Below the pieces are notes generated by a model. It worked only from the letters and a program-made list of their open reading frames with translations, did no database searches and was not told where the DNA came from. This document shows positions 8,532 to 17,250 of a stretch of 64,000 nucleotides of DNA, piece by piece; within the stretch, counting starts at the first letter, position 1; each line of letters starts with the position of its first letter. Position numbers and translations under genes: made by a program. The DNA is from Thiohalomonas sp041685045 (GTDB lineage Bacteria; Pseudomonadota; Gammaproteobacteria; Thiohalomonadales; Thiohalomonadaceae), in the NCBI GenBank assembly GCA_041685045.1, contig JAWLGP010000010.1, forward strand, positions 62,001 to 126,000. The letters run 5' to 3'.

Positions 8532-9827
8532 ATGAAGGAGGAGAGGAGCGACTTTCTCGGGATCCCGTCCGTACGCAGTGGCAGTCTGGCTTTACCGAAT
8601 ATCCAGCAGAATCCGGCATCCGGCCTGGAGCGCTGGCTGCTGAAGAAGCTCGCCCAGTCGATGGGGAACCCCGCAATTGCCATTCGCCTGTGGGATGGCA
8701 GCGATATCCGGCCCGCCGGGGGTGAGCCTTCGACCGGACTCGATATCCGGGACAGACGTGCCCTGTGGCAGCTTCTTGCCAACACCGAAGTCGGTTTTGG
8801 CGACGGCTACAGCACCGGTCAAATCGAGGTTTTCGGAGACCTGATCACCTTCCTTGAGGCGATCTTCGTCGCCTATCCGCCCGAGGAGCGGCTCGGTCTC
8901 AAACAGCAGCTTCAGCAGCGACTCAACCGGGTCAGCAAGAATTCGCTCGCCGGTTCACGGCGCAACATCCACCACCATTACGACCTCTCCAACGACTTCT
9001 ACGCGCTCTGGCTGGACCCGGCGATGCAGTATACCTGCGCCTACTTCAGTCGACCGGATGCCTCGCTGATGGAAGCGCAGACCGCCAAACTCGACCACGT
9101 CTGCCGCAAGTTGCGATTGCGGCCCGGCGAGACGGTGTTCGAGGCCGGCTGCGGGTGGGGCGGTCTGGCGCGACACATGGCCCGCCACTACGGCGTCAAG
9201 GTGCGGGCGTACAACATCTCCGCGGAACAGGTCCGTTACGCCCGGGAGCGGGCGAAGGCCGAGGGGCTGGCCGAGCGCATCGAATACGTGCAGGACGACT
9301 ACCGCACCATGCAGGGCCAGTGTGACGCCTTCGTCTCCGTGGGCATGCTGGAACACGTCGGGGTCGAACACTACGGCGAGCTGGGATCCGTGATCGACCG
9401 CTGCCTGGCGCCCCATGGCCGCGGTCTCATCCACAGCATCGGCAAGAATCGGGCACAGCCCATGTCGCCCTGGATCGAAAAACGGATCTTCCCCGGCGCC
9501 TATCCCCCGACCCTGAGCGAGATGATGGATATTCTCGAGCCCTGGTCCTTCTCCGTGCTGGATGTAGAGAATTTGCGGTTGCATTACGCCCGCACGCTGG
9601 AGCACTGGATCGCCCGTTTCGACGGGCAGGCCGACGAGGTGGAGTCGATGTTCGACGCCGCCTTTGTCCGCGCCTGGCGGCTCTATCTCGCCTCCTCGGT
9701 GGCAAGCTTCCGTACCGGGGCACTGCAGCTGTTTCAGGTGCTGTTCGCCCGCCCCCGGCACAACGCCATACCGTGGACCCGTGAGCACCTTTACCGAAGT
9801 GCGGAGCACTACGATGGAGAAATGTGA
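8532..9827 (+). CDS. cfa: Cyclopropane-fatty-acyl-phospholipid synthase
   Basis: 431 residues of the CFA/mycolic acid synthase family. It would methylenate the double bond of unsaturated phospholipid acyl chains using SAM, at the membrane surface. Evidence: HYDLSNDFYALWLDPAMQY with the conserved TCAYF, SAM motif VFEAGCGWGGLARHMA, AYNISAEQVRYARERA and the active-site GMLEHVG. I chose ATG 8532 (MKEERSDFLGIP) because the upstream extension to 8427 is not family-like. The ribosome site is weak. The last 14 bp overlap the next gene, so the two products are probably made together. Confidence 0.92.
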   Translation: MKEERSDFLGIPSVRSGSLALPNIQQNPASGLERWLLKKLAQSMGNPAIAIRLWDGSDIRPAGGEPSTGLDIRDRRALWQLLANTEVGFGDGYSTGQIEVFGDLITFLEAIFVAYPPEERLGLKQQLQQRLNRVSKNSLAGSRRNIHHHYDLSNDFYALWLDPAMQYTCAYFSRPDASLMEAQTAKLDHVCRKLRLRPGETVFEAGCGWGGLARHMARHYGVKVRAYNISAEQVRYARERAKAEGLAERIEYVQDDYRTMQGQCDAFVSVGMLEHVGVEHYGELGSVIDRCLAPHGRGLIHSIGKNRAQPMSPWIEKRIFPGAYPPTLSEMMDILEPWSFSVLDVENLRLHYARTLEHWIARFDGQADEVESMFDAAFVRAWRLYLASSVASFRTGALQLFQVLFARPRHNAIPWTREHLYRSAEHYDGEM

Positions 9828-10968
9828 CGTCCTGATCGTCGGGGCCGGCCCGGCCGGTTCGGCCTGTGCGCGGCATCTGCGCCAAGGGGGCCTGGACGTC
9901 ACCATCATCGACCGTCAGCGCTTTCCCCGGGACAAGGTCTGTGCCGGGTGGATTACCCCCGCGGTGGTGGAGGCGCTCGAACTCGACCTGGCCCACTACC
10001 GCGCCGGTGGTCGCGTGCTGCAGCCGATCAACGGCTTTCATGCCGGCATCATCGACGGCAATGGCGTGACCGCCGACTATCACCAGACCGTCAGTTACGG
10101 CATCCGCCGCAGCGAGTTCGACCACTACCTGGTCGAACGCTCCGGCGCACGGCTGATGCAGGGCGAGTCGTTGCTGTCGCTGGAGCGGATCGATGACCAC
10201 TGGCTGGTCAACGGCCGCATCCGTACCCCGATGCTGATTGGGGCCGGCGGGCACTTCTGCCCGGTGGCACGCCACCTCGGGGCGAAGGTCGGCGATATGA
10301 AAGGCGTGGTCGCGGCACAGGAAGCGGAATTCGTGCTGACCGACGCAATGCGCTCGGAGTGCGCCATCGACCCCGGCATCCCCGAGATCTACTTCTGTCG
10401 CGATCTCAAAGGGTATGGCTGGGCGTTGATCAAGGGTGGCGTCCTCAACATTGGCCTCGGGCGGGAGGACCGCCACCAGCTGGCCCGCCAACTGGAAGGG
10501 TTCGTGCAGTTCCTGAAGGACCAGGGGCGGATCCCCGAGTCGATTCCGCGCCGCTTCCAGGGTCACGCCTATCTGCTTTACGGGCAGCACGAGCCGCGCC
10601 GGGTGGTGGATAACGGGGTGCTCCTGGTCGGCGATGCCGCCGGTCTCGCCTACCCGCAGAGTGGCGAGGGGATCCGGCCGGCCATCGAGTCCGGTTTGCT
10701 CGCCGCCGAAGCCGTGCTCGATGCCGGCGGTGATTACCGGCGCGAACAGTTGCTCCACTACGAGCGAGCCATCGAGTCCCGCTTTGGCCGGCGCCGGCCC
10801 GAATTGCCAAAGCGCCGACTGCCGCAGGCCCTACAGCAGTTCGTCGCCACCCGCCTGCTGGAACGGCCCTGGTTCATCCGCCACGTGGTCCTCGACCGCT
10901 GGTTCCTCCACCGCCACCAGCCGCCGCTCAAGCCGCCCCGACTCGGGACCGCCCCGGCCTCCCTTTGA
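9814..10968 (+). CDS. FAD-dependent oxidoreductase, geranylgeranyl-reductase-like
   Basis: 384 residues. The N-terminal dinucleotide fold CDVLIVGAGPAGSACARHL, the family motif FPRDKVCAGWITP (R-x-x-x-DKxCAG as in geranylgeranyl reductases) and the second FAD motif VLLVGDAAGLAYPQSGEGIRPAIESG place it in the flavoprotein group that reduces isoprenoid or polyene double bonds. The substrate is unknown. ATG 9814 lies inside the last codons of the Cfa gene (14-bp overlap), which suggests translational coupling and a joint role in lipid modification. That role is inference. Confidence 0.8.
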   Translation: MEKCDVLIVGAGPAGSACARHLRQGGLDVTIIDRQRFPRDKVCAGWITPAVVEALELDLAHYRAGGRVLQPINGFHAGIIDGNGVTADYHQTVSYGIRRSEFDHYLVERSGARLMQGESLLSLERIDDHWLVNGRIRTPMLIGAGGHFCPVARHLGAKVGDMKGVVAAQEAEFVLTDAMRSECAIDPGIPEIYFCRDLKGYGWALIKGGVLNIGLGREDRHQLARQLEGFVQFLKDQGRIPESIPRRFQGHAYLLYGQHEPRRVVDNGVLLVGDAAGLAYPQSGEGIRPAIESGLLAAEAVLDAGGDYRREQLLHYERAIESRFGRRRPELPKRRLPQALQQFVATRLLERPWFIRHVVLDRWFLHRHQPPLKPPRLGTAPASL

Positions 10969-11000
10969 ACGGAGATGAAACTGCGCGGGCGCCCCAATAG

Positions 11001-11171
11001 GACAGGATTAACAGGATTTTTCAGGATTGACAGGATGGGCTCAAAGCAAGAACCACGTGCCAGGAGCTTTTGAGCAGAGGTTCGCCGTCTTCAACCCGCG
11101 ACCAAACGCCTCCCTTTAACCCGAAAGGAAAATCCTGTTAATCCTGAAAAATCCTGTTAATCCTGTTGAAT
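11001..11171. repeat. CAGGATTAACAGGAT repeat module A (inverted pair)
   Basis: A forward copy (11001-11036: GACAGGATTAACAGG then ATTTTTCAGGATTGACAGGAT) and a reverse-complement copy (11131-11171, ending in CCTGTTGAAT) bracket about 95 bp of unrelated sequence. Each half is itself a string of CAGGAT(T) units separated by AACA or TTTT. The module fills the gap between the flavoprotein stop and the convergent DUF5335-like gene. Confidence 0.9.
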
Positions 11172-11177
11172 AAAACC

Positions 11178-11573
11178 TTACCACTCGGTATCAGCCAGCC
11201 CGTCCAGCGCCTCCGGACGGGCCGGTGTGCGAAATTCCACCAACAGGGTGCGGCCGTCCGCCCCGTCGATCCGCACGCCTTTGTGCTCGCCGCCTTCGGC
11301 CTCTTCGAAGTACACCCGCGTCGGATGGTCGGCACAGTGGGTGGCGAGATGGCCTTCGCGATCGGTCTCCACCACCAGCGAATCTTCCGCCTGACCTTCG
11401 AGCCGCAGTTCGTGAAAAACCGCATCGCGCACCAGGGCCCGAGCGGCCTGGCGGGCGCGCCGCAGGCGTTCGGTGTCGATGACGCCGACCGTGGCCAGCC
11501 AGCCGCGGTGTTCGCGGGAGAAGCCTTCCAGAAATCCCGGCCAGCTCTCGCGGGGGATCTCCTGCTCCTTCAA
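11178..11573 (-). CDS. DUF5335-like small cytoplasmic protein
   Basis: 131 residues with no signal peptide. The opening EIPRESWPGFLEGFSREHRGWLA and the alternating strands that follow (LVVETDREGHLATH, RVYFEE, GVRIDGADGRTLLVEFR) resemble DUF5335 proteins, whose function is unknown. The start appears to be TTG 11573 (TTG-AAG-GAG), with GGAGGGG 3-5 bases upstream. It sits 18 bp after the cupin stop on the same strand, so the two likely form an operon. Confidence 0.6.
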   Translation of the reverse strand: MKEQEIPRESWPGFLEGFSREHRGWLATVGVIDTERLRRARQAARALVRDAVFHELRLEGQAEDSLVVETDREGHLATHCADHPTRVYFEEAEGGEHKGVRIDGADGRTLLVEFRTPARPEALDGLADTEW

Positions 11574-11591
11574 GCTCCCCTCCAGGCCGGC

Positions 11592-11897
11592 TCAGTAGGC
11601 CGGTGGCGCATAGATGTTGACGGTTTCCAACGGCGTGTCGCCGGCCGCCTCCACCTGATGGGTCTCATCGGCGGCAATCAGCAGCAGGGTACCGGGGTCC
11701 AGGTCCACCGGTTCGCCGCCCACCACCGCATGGCCGCGGCCGCCGATGACATACAGCCACTGGTCGCTGCCCGGATGGCGGTTGTCGGGCCCCCCGGTCC
11801 GCTCTCCCGGGCCGAGCACCATCACCGCCGCCTGCGAGCGCTGCGTGCCGCCAAGGACGTGAAAACCGGCCTCGGGACGTACCGTGTAACGCTGCAT
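11592..11897 (-). CDS. Cupin domain protein
   Basis: 101 residues forming one small beta-barrel. Motif 1 is GPGERTGGPDNRHPGSDQWLYVIGGRG and motif 2 is LDPGTLLLIAADETHQVEA. The metal ligands are only partly conserved: His in NRHPGSDQW and His in ETHQV. ATG is preceded by a strong AAGGAGG. Substrate and role are unknown. It is probably a binding or isomerase-type cupin co-expressed with the downstream DUF5335-like protein. Confidence 0.8.
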   Translation of the reverse strand: MQRYTVRPEAGFHVLGGTQRSQAAVMVLGPGERTGGPDNRHPGSDQWLYVIGGRGHAVVGGEPVDLDPGTLLLIAADETHQVEAAGDTPLETVNIYAPPAY

Positions 11898-12098
11898 CGG
11901 TCACCTCCTTGCGTCTGAGTCTAGTACTGACCATTGCCTGCGCAGCGCGCCTTGTCCTGGCGCTTCCGGGTGGCTCTGAAACCGCCAATGTCACTGTGCA
12001 AGAGTGTCGCCGTCGCATCTGACCGAAGACGCATTCGCGCAGCCTGCTGGTAAGCTTTTCGGATATGTCCTGCGGCGGAGTCTGCCAAGGAGCCGGTC

Positions 12099-12497
12099 AT
12101 GGTCGACAAAATCCACAAGTCGGAAGACGAATGGCGCGGGCAACTGACGCCGGAGCAGTACCACATCGCCCGTGAGGCGGGGACCGAGCCGCCGTTTACA
12201 GGCCGCTGGTACCGACACCATGAAACGGGCATCTATCACTGCGCCGCATGCGGTGCCCCCCTGTTCCGCTCCGACGAGAAATTTGACTCGGGCAGCGGTT
12301 GGCCCAGTTTCTGGGCACCGGTTTCCAACGACGCGCTGGAGACACGGGTGGATACGAGCCACGGCATGCGCCGGGTCGAGGTCCGTTGCGCGCGCTGTGA
12401 CTCACACCTCGGGCATCTCTTCGATGATGGTCCGAAGCCGACCGGACAGCGCTACTGCATCAATTCGGCGGTACTGGAGTTCGAGCGAAAGGAGTAA
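12099..12497 (+). CDS. msrB: Peptide-methionine (R)-S-oxide reductase MsrB
   Basis: 132 residues, full length for cytoplasmic MsrB, which repairs oxidised methionine with thioredoxin. Two CxxC zinc motifs (CAAC near residue 49 and CARC near 98) hold the structural metal. FDSGSGWPSFW and SHGMRRVEVRC are conserved. The catalytic Cys lies in GQRYCINSAVLEF, near the C-terminus. Another small gene follows after 4 bp with its own AAAGGAG. Confidence 0.95.
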   Translation: MVDKIHKSEDEWRGQLTPEQYHIAREAGTEPPFTGRWYRHHETGIYHCAACGAPLFRSDEKFDSGSGWPSFWAPVSNDALETRVDTSHGMRRVEVRCARCDSHLGHLFDDGPKPTGQRYCINSAVLEFERKE

Positions 12498-12501
12498 ATC
12501 C

Positions 12502-12777
12502 ATGACGCTGGAGATCACTGTCGAATCGAACGCGGACGAAAACGGAATGCCACGGCCGACGCGGTTCACCATCGGAAGCCACGCCTACGTGGTGTCCGAG
12601 CTACTCGATATCTGGCCAGCCGACGGCTATGGCTACGTGAAGCTGCGTGCCGGGGACGATGGCATCTTCATCCTGCGCTGGGAGCAGCAGGGGACCGACT
12701 GGAGCCTGGCGCTTTACGACAGCGGCGATTTCGACCCGACCCGCCTCTCGGGAGATCGGCCGTCACCGCCGCCATAG
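12502..12777 (+). CDS. Conserved-looking small protein of unknown function
   Basis: 91 residues, predicted soluble, with an all-beta look (ITVESNADENG, RFTIGSHAYVVSELLDIW, YGYVKLRAGDDGIFILRWE, WSLALYD). I do not recognise a family. Start ATG 12502 has AAAGGAG 7 bases upstream. Only 4 bp separate it from the msrB stop, so it is almost surely cotranslated with MsrB. The frame is also open upstream inside msrB, but that part is a shadow. Confidence 0.65.
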   Translation: MTLEITVESNADENGMPRPTRFTIGSHAYVVSELLDIWPADGYGYVKLRAGDDGIFILRWEQQGTDWSLALYDSGDFDPTRLSGDRPSPPP

Positions 12778-12831
12778 CCGACCCTGTCCGGGCTTGAACT
12801 AGACTTGGGTGAACGCTTGCGGAGTACGCTA

Positions 12832-12963
12832 TTGGAAAACCTCGAGCTGCAGCCTGTGATTGCGATCATCGCGGGGATTCTGATCCTCGCCATGCCCCGC
12901 CTGTTGAATTACGTGGTGGCGATCTACCTTATCGTCATCGGCGTGCTCGGGCTGCTCGGCTGA
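12832..12963 (+). CDS. DUF3096-type short membrane protein
   Basis: 43 residues: QPVIAIIAGILILAMPRLLNYVVAIYLIVIGVLGLLG. It has two hydrophobic helices around a MPRLLNY turn, the pattern of DUF3096 proteins. The start is TTG 12832 with GCGGAG about 8 bases upstream; no ATG or GTG is available before the hydrophobic core. Inner-membrane location is clear from composition, but the function is unknown. Confidence 0.7.
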   Translation: MENLELQPVIAIIAGILILAMPRLLNYVVAIYLIVIGVLGLLG

Positions 12964-13014
12964 GGCGTCGGTCATCTATCACTCAGGGAACGACCAGGCA
13001 AAAGGAGGTGCGAG

Positions 13015-13206
13015 ATGCGTTGGATGATTGTGCTGTCACTGCTGTCCGGTTTTTTTCTCGCCGGGTGCGACTATGAAGGGCCCGCGGAAGAAACCGGGGA
13101 ATCACTCGACCGGTCCATGGGCGAAGCCGGAGAAAGGATAGAGGAAGGGGCCGAACGGCTCAATCCGCAGGAAGGTGTAGAGGGTGGCGAAGGGATCGAG
13201 CAGTAA
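13015..13206 (+). CDS. Small acidic lipoprotein
   Basis: 63 residues. A short type II signal peptide ends in the lipobox LAGC (Cys18). The mature part is acidic and Gly/Glu-rich and probably disordered or helical. AAAGGAGGTG precedes the ATG and a strong intrinsic terminator follows 24 bp after the stop, so this is a defined monocistronic unit or the end of a short operon. Target membrane and partner are unknown. Confidence 0.75.
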   Translation: MRWMIVLSLLSGFFLAGCDYEGPAEETGESLDRSMGEAGERIEEGAERLNPQEGVEGGEGIEQ

Positions 13207-13230
13207 GGTCGCCCTCGGCGTTGGATAAAA

Positions 13231-13259
13231 CGGCGGCCCCAAGGGGCCGCCGTTTTTTT
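13231..13259 (+). terminator. Intrinsic terminator after the small lipoprotein gene
   Basis: A perfect 10-bp GC stem CGGCGGCCCC-AA-GGGGCCGCCG is followed directly by seven T. Confidence 0.93.
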
Positions 13260-13286
13260 GCAGGTTGAAGAAACGACGCCTTGGTC

Positions 13287-13436
13287 ATTCAACAGGATTA
13301 ACAGGATGTTTTCAGGATGAACAGGAAAAGGCCTTTTGCTGCGGGTTTGAGAGCGACGAATCTCCGCACGAAGGTACGAACGTATTTTTTCCCTTCGCCC
13401 CATCCTGTCAATCCTGAAAAATCCTGTTAATCCTGT
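13287..13436. repeat. CAGGATTAACAGGAT repeat module B (inverted pair)
   Basis: The forward half (13287-13325, starting ATTCAACAGGATTAACAGG) and reverse half (13401-13436) enclose about 75 bp. Just inside the forward half it carries AACAGGAAAAGGCCTTTTGC, nearly the same as the flank of the copy at 53743. This suggests that the mobile or duplicated unit extends beyond the CAGGAT strings. Confidence 0.9.
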
Positions 13437-13465
13437 ACTATCAATGGATCACAAGCCCCCTCTCA

Positions 13466-14176
13466 CTACTCTTCCATCGCCAAGGTCACGACCACGCGGC
13501 GGTCGAAGAACCAGCCTTCGCCGTCGCCGCTGGCGGCGAACGCCTGCCGTTCGCCGTGCGCCTTCACGTTGATCCGCTCAGGGGCTACGCCGGCCTCGGC
13601 CAGTGCGGCGGCGACCGCATCGGCGCGGCGGTTGGAGAGCGCCTGGTTGGCGGTGTCGCTACCGCGGATATCGGCGAAGCCCTCGATGTGTACCGACAGT
13701 TGCGGCATATGGGCCAGCGCCTGGCCGAGTCGCGCGGCCTGACTGGCGACATGGGGTTCGATGCGGTCGCTGCCGGTGCGGAACGGGTAGGTGATGGTCA
13801 GCCCCCCGGCCAGGCCGAACAGGGCATCATCCAGCACATCGCGCTCACCGGCAAAGACGGCAAATTCGCCCTGCGGCTGCTCGAGTTGCTCCACCCGGGC
13901 CTGCGCCGTCGCGGCCGCTTCCTGCGCCTCGGCCAACTGCCGGCGGGTGTTTTCCAGATCCGCCTTCATCCCGGCCCCCTCACCGATTTTGGAACCGCCA
14001 GCCGCGCCGATGATGGCCCCCAGCGGGCCCCCGGCCAGGCCGCCAATCACGGCGCCCCAGGCGAAGCCCCGGTCCTGCTCAGCATACTCGGCGGTGTCGG
14101 CCAAGGCGGTGGCCGGCAGGGTGGCGATGGCAGCGGCGAGGGCGGCGGCGATCAGGTTCTGGTTCAGCTTGTTCAT
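13466..14176 (-). CDS. pdsO: Sortase-associated OmpA-like protein PdsO
   Basis: 236 residues. A signal peptide (1-26, ALA cleavage) is followed by a glycine-zipper segment (FAWGAVIGGLAGGPLGAIIGAAGG, about 38-61), a coiled coil (about 70-105) and a C-terminal OmpA-type domain (TYPFRTGSDRIEPHVASQAARL, HIEGFADIRGSDTANQALSNRRADAV, FFDRRVVVTL). This architecture and its place beside the Pds regulator, kinase, target and sortase genes fit PdsO of the proteobacterial dedicated sortase system. It is divergent from the regulator gene. It probably binds peptidoglycan or the outer membrane where the target is anchored; that is inference. Confidence 0.87.
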   Translation of the reverse strand: MNKLNQNLIAAALAAAIATLPATALADTAEYAEQDRGFAWGAVIGGLAGGPLGAIIGAAGGSKIGEGAGMKADLENTRRQLAEAQEAAATAQARVEQLEQPQGEFAVFAGERDVLDDALFGLAGGLTITYPFRTGSDRIEPHVASQAARLGQALAHMPQLSVHIEGFADIRGSDTANQALSNRRADAVAAALAEAGVAPERINVKAHGERQAFAASGDGEGWFFDRRVVVTLAMEE

Positions 14177-14339
14177 GGTCGTGTTCCTCTGTTTTGGTTA
14201 GTGGCCGGGGCGTTTCCCCTTGCGTCGGGTACCAGTTAACCGCTCGGGTCTGGCACGCTTCGGTCGCAACGAGGGAAAGGCGCGGATAAAATGTGGCGAA
14301 TTCTGGCAAGCGGGCCGGTCGGCCCTTGGGGAGGAGCAT

Positions 14340-15029
14340 GTGGCCAGGCGGATCGCCATCGTTGAGGATGAACCGGCCATTCGGGAGAATTACGCCGACG
14401 TGCTGCGCCGGCAGGGCTATCAGGTGGCGGGCTATGCCACTCGGTCCGAGGCCTTGGCCGCCTTTCGGGAACGGTTGCCGGATCTCGCGCTAATCGATGT
14501 TGGGCTGGGCGACGAGATGGAGGGAGGCTTTGACCTGTGCCGTGAATTGCGCTCGCTGTCGCCCACCCTACCCATTGTTTTCCTGACCGCCAGGGACAGT
14601 GATCTGGACGCGGTCTCCGGTTTTCGCCTCGGCGCCGACGACTACCTCACCAAAGGGCTTTCCATTCCCCACCTCACCGCCCGCATCGCCGCCCTGTTCC
14701 GCCGGGTAGAGGCGATGGCAGCGCCGCCGGCGGAGGACGATCTGCTGGAGTGCGGTCCGCTGCAACTGAACCTGGACCGCATGACCGTGAGCTGGGCGGA
14801 TCAGCCGGTGGACCTCACCCTGACCGAGTTCTGGCTGGTGCACTCGCTGGCGCGCCGCCCCGGCCATGTCAAGAACCGGGAGCAGCTGATGCAGGACGCC
14901 AATATCGTGGTCGACGACGCCACCATCACCTCCCACATCAAGCGTATCCGCCGGAAGTTCGCTGCCATCGACCCGGAGTTCACCGCCGTCGACTCGGTGT
15001 ACGGCCTCGGGTATCGGTGGAAGGCGTAG
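14340..15029 (+). CDS. pdsR: Sortase-system response regulator PdsR (OmpR type)
   Basis: 229 residues. The receiver domain (about 1-118) begins RRIAIVEDEPAIRENYADVL with the acidic pair, phosphoacceptor Asp in LALIDVGLG, Thr in FLTARD and Lys in DDYLTKG. The winged-helix DNA-binding domain (about 135-229) has LTLTEFWLVHSLARRPG and ITSHIKRIRRKF...YGLGYRWK. I chose GTG 14340 (VARRIAIVEDE) because GGGGAGGAG lies just upstream. The frame is open further 5' but is not family-like. It is divergent from pdsO and probably controls the locus together with PdsS, whose gene follows after 49 bp. Confidence 0.88.
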   Translation: MARRIAIVEDEPAIRENYADVLRRQGYQVAGYATRSEALAAFRERLPDLALIDVGLGDEMEGGFDLCRELRSLSPTLPIVFLTARDSDLDAVSGFRLGADDYLTKGLSIPHLTARIAALFRRVEAMAAPPAEDDLLECGPLQLNLDRMTVSWADQPVDLTLTEFWLVHSLARRPGHVKNREQLMQDANIVVDDATITSHIKRIRRKFAAIDPEFTAVDSVYGLGYRWKA

Positions 15030-15078
15030 TGGCCGATACAAGGGAAACGGTGCAAGGGCAGAGGTTTCCCCGGCTTCC

Positions 15079-17115
15079 ATGACGCTCTCCCGCAAGCTGC
15101 TGCTGGTTTCCCTGAGCCTGCTGGTGCTGCCGTGGGCCGGCTACCACTACGTCCATGAAATGGAGGGGTTTCTGCGCGGCGCTCAGGAGCAGGCACTGCT
15201 GGCGCGGGCGCGAGCCGGCTCGGCGGTACTCGCCACCCGCAGTGACCTGTTCGCACGCCACGCCGACCATGTCGGCGGCGTCCCCGACGAGCACATCTAC
15301 TTCGTCCGTCACCTCGATACGCCGATCCAACTCGACGGCTATGCCGAAGAGTGGCGTCCCTGGCTCGATCTGGCCCGGCTGTTTGGCACCAGTGCCGGGT
15401 TCCGGGTCCGCCACCTGCTGGGTAGCCGCGGCGACGATCTCTACCTGTTGTTTCTGGTCGAGGACGATCAGGTCCGCTATCGCGACCCGCGCCGCGGGTT
15501 GGAAGGTGACCACCTGGTCGTCACGCTGGGCGACCAACGCTACCTGATGAGCACCGAGGCACCGGGACGGCTGAACGCCTACGCGCTGCGGCCCGATGGC
15601 ACGCCCGGGCGCTGGGAGCCGGGTTTACAGGGCGAATGGCAGGACATGGCCGGCGGCTACAGCATCGAACTGCGAATTCCACTGGCGCGGACCCGCGCCG
15701 GGCTCGGCCTTTCCCTCATCGACGTCGACATCCTTGGCCAGCCCCGCGAGACGTTGCACACGGCGGGAGCGGACGGCCGAGGCGTGCTGCTGCTACCCGA
15801 ACCCGAGATCGAACGCCTGCTGCGCGAACTCACGGGCGAGGAGAGTCGTGGCTGGGTGGTGGATACGGCCGGCCGCGTGCTGGCGGTCGCGGGCCGGCTG
15901 GCGCCGAGTGCAGAAGAGCCGGCGGGACGGGTCGCCCTGGCCGACCTGCTGTTCGGCTTGATCGTCCCGGCGCCCGCCTACGAATTTTCCGACGCCCTCG
16001 CCCGCGCCTCCCGACTGGATGGCCCGGACGTGCTCTCCGCATTGCACGGGGAGCCGGCCGGCCGGCGCCGCGCCAGTGCCGACAACCGCGCGGTGATCGT
16101 TTCGGCCGCCTACCCCGTCGCTCTCGATGGCGAGGTCAAGGGGGCGGTGGTCATCGAACAGACCACCAACGCCATTTTGTCGGTGCAGAACCGGGCGATG
16201 CAGAGCCTGGCCGGGACCACCCTGTTGGCGCTGGCGGCGGCGGTAGCGGTACTGCTGGCGTTTGCCACCCGGCTGTCGTTCCGGATCCGCCGGCTACGCG
16301 ACGAGGCGGAAGCGGCAATCGGCCCGGACGGCCGGGTCCACGGTGGGGTCACCGGCTCCACCGCAGGCGACGAGATCGGCGATCTCTCCCGCAGCTTTTC
16401 CGATCTGCTGCGCCGGCTGGGGCAGTACAACCGCTATCTCGAGACCATGGCCGGCAAGCTCGCACACGAGCTGCGCACCCCGGTGGTGGTGGTGAAGTCG
16501 TCACTGGAAAACCTGGAGCACGCGCCCGAGGGGGAGCGTGCCACCTACCTTCAACGCGCCCGCGACGGCATCGAGCGGCTCGGCACCATCCTCCAGCGGT
16601 TGTCGGAGGCGACCCGGCTGGAGCAGGCGCTCCAGGATGCCGAGCCGGAGCGGTTCGACCTGGTCGGCCTGGTCGAAGCGGTCACCGACGGTTACCGCGC
16701 GGCCTACCCGGATACCGGCTTCATCATCGAATGCACCGAAGCACTGCCGGTGCGCGCCGCCCCCGATCTCATCGCCCAGATGTTGGATAAACTGGTCTCC
16801 AACGCGGTTGATTTCGCGGCCCCCGGCAGCGCCATAGAGATTGCAGTCGAAAGGCAGGGCCATTCGGCGCTGCTCTCGGTCGCCAACCAGGGACCGCCGC
16901 TACCCGAGGAGATGCGGGAGCGCCTGTTCGACTCCATGGTCTCGGTCCGCCAGAAAAAGGGCGATGCGCCGCACCTGGGGCTCGGCCTGCACATCGTCCG
17001 TCTGGTCGCCGAGTTCCACGGCGGCCGGGTGGCCGCCAGTAACCTGCCGGGCGGCAATGGCGTGGTCTTCACCGTCGAGCTCCCCCTGGCCGGGCCTCGA
17101 ACTCACCTGTCCTGA
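15079..17115 (+). CDS. pdsS: Sortase-system sensor histidine kinase PdsS
   Basis: 678 residues. An N-terminal membrane segment (about 7-23) precedes a large periplasmic sensor of about 350 residues. Its first half (IQLDGYAEEWRPW...GDDLYLLFLVEDD...YSIELRIPL) looks like a CBM9/DOMON-like beta-sandwich. A second membrane segment (LAGTTLLALAAAVAVLLAFATRLSF), HAMP-like linker, phosphoacceptor His463 in KLAHELRTPVVVVKS, and the HATPase with N-box KLVSNAVDFA and G-box GLGLHIVRLVAEFHGG follow. This matches the histidine kinase of the proteobacterial dedicated sortase system. The sandwich suggests it senses a carbohydrate or surface ligand (inference). Confidence 0.87.
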   Translation: MTLSRKLLLVSLSLLVLPWAGYHYVHEMEGFLRGAQEQALLARARAGSAVLATRSDLFARHADHVGGVPDEHIYFVRHLDTPIQLDGYAEEWRPWLDLARLFGTSAGFRVRHLLGSRGDDLYLLFLVEDDQVRYRDPRRGLEGDHLVVTLGDQRYLMSTEAPGRLNAYALRPDGTPGRWEPGLQGEWQDMAGGYSIELRIPLARTRAGLGLSLIDVDILGQPRETLHTAGADGRGVLLLPEPEIERLLRELTGEESRGWVVDTAGRVLAVAGRLAPSAEEPAGRVALADLLFGLIVPAPAYEFSDALARASRLDGPDVLSALHGEPAGRRRASADNRAVIVSAAYPVALDGEVKGAVVIEQTTNAILSVQNRAMQSLAGTTLLALAAAVAVLLAFATRLSFRIRRLRDEAEAAIGPDGRVHGGVTGSTAGDEIGDLSRSFSDLLRRLGQYNRYLETMAGKLAHELRTPVVVVKSSLENLEHAPEGERATYLQRARDGIERLGTILQRLSEATRLEQALQDAEPERFDLVGLVEAVTDGYRAAYPDTGFIIECTEALPVRAAPDLIAQMLDKLVSNAVDFAAPGSAIEIAVERQGHSALLSVANQGPPLPEEMRERLFDSMVSVRQKKGDAPHLGLGLHIVRLVAEFHGGRVAASNLPGGNGVVFTVELPLAGPRTHLS

Positions 17116-17167
17116 GGATCGCGGCGAACCACGACTGACCCCAAGCTCATGGGGAAAGCGCATCCAG

Positions 17168-17186
17168 TGGCGCTTCGCCATTTTTT
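17168..17186 (+). terminator. Probable intrinsic terminator after pdsS
   Basis: TGGCG-CTT-CGCCA followed by six T. The stem is short (5 bp, GC-rich), so this is moderately convincing. It would separate the regulator-kinase unit from the target-sortase unit. Confidence 0.6.
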
Positions 17187-17250
17187 GTCCCACTTCATCC
17201 CGCCTCCCGCCCGATTTCCTCCCCGGAGCTGCCTCCCCGAGTTCCTGTAA

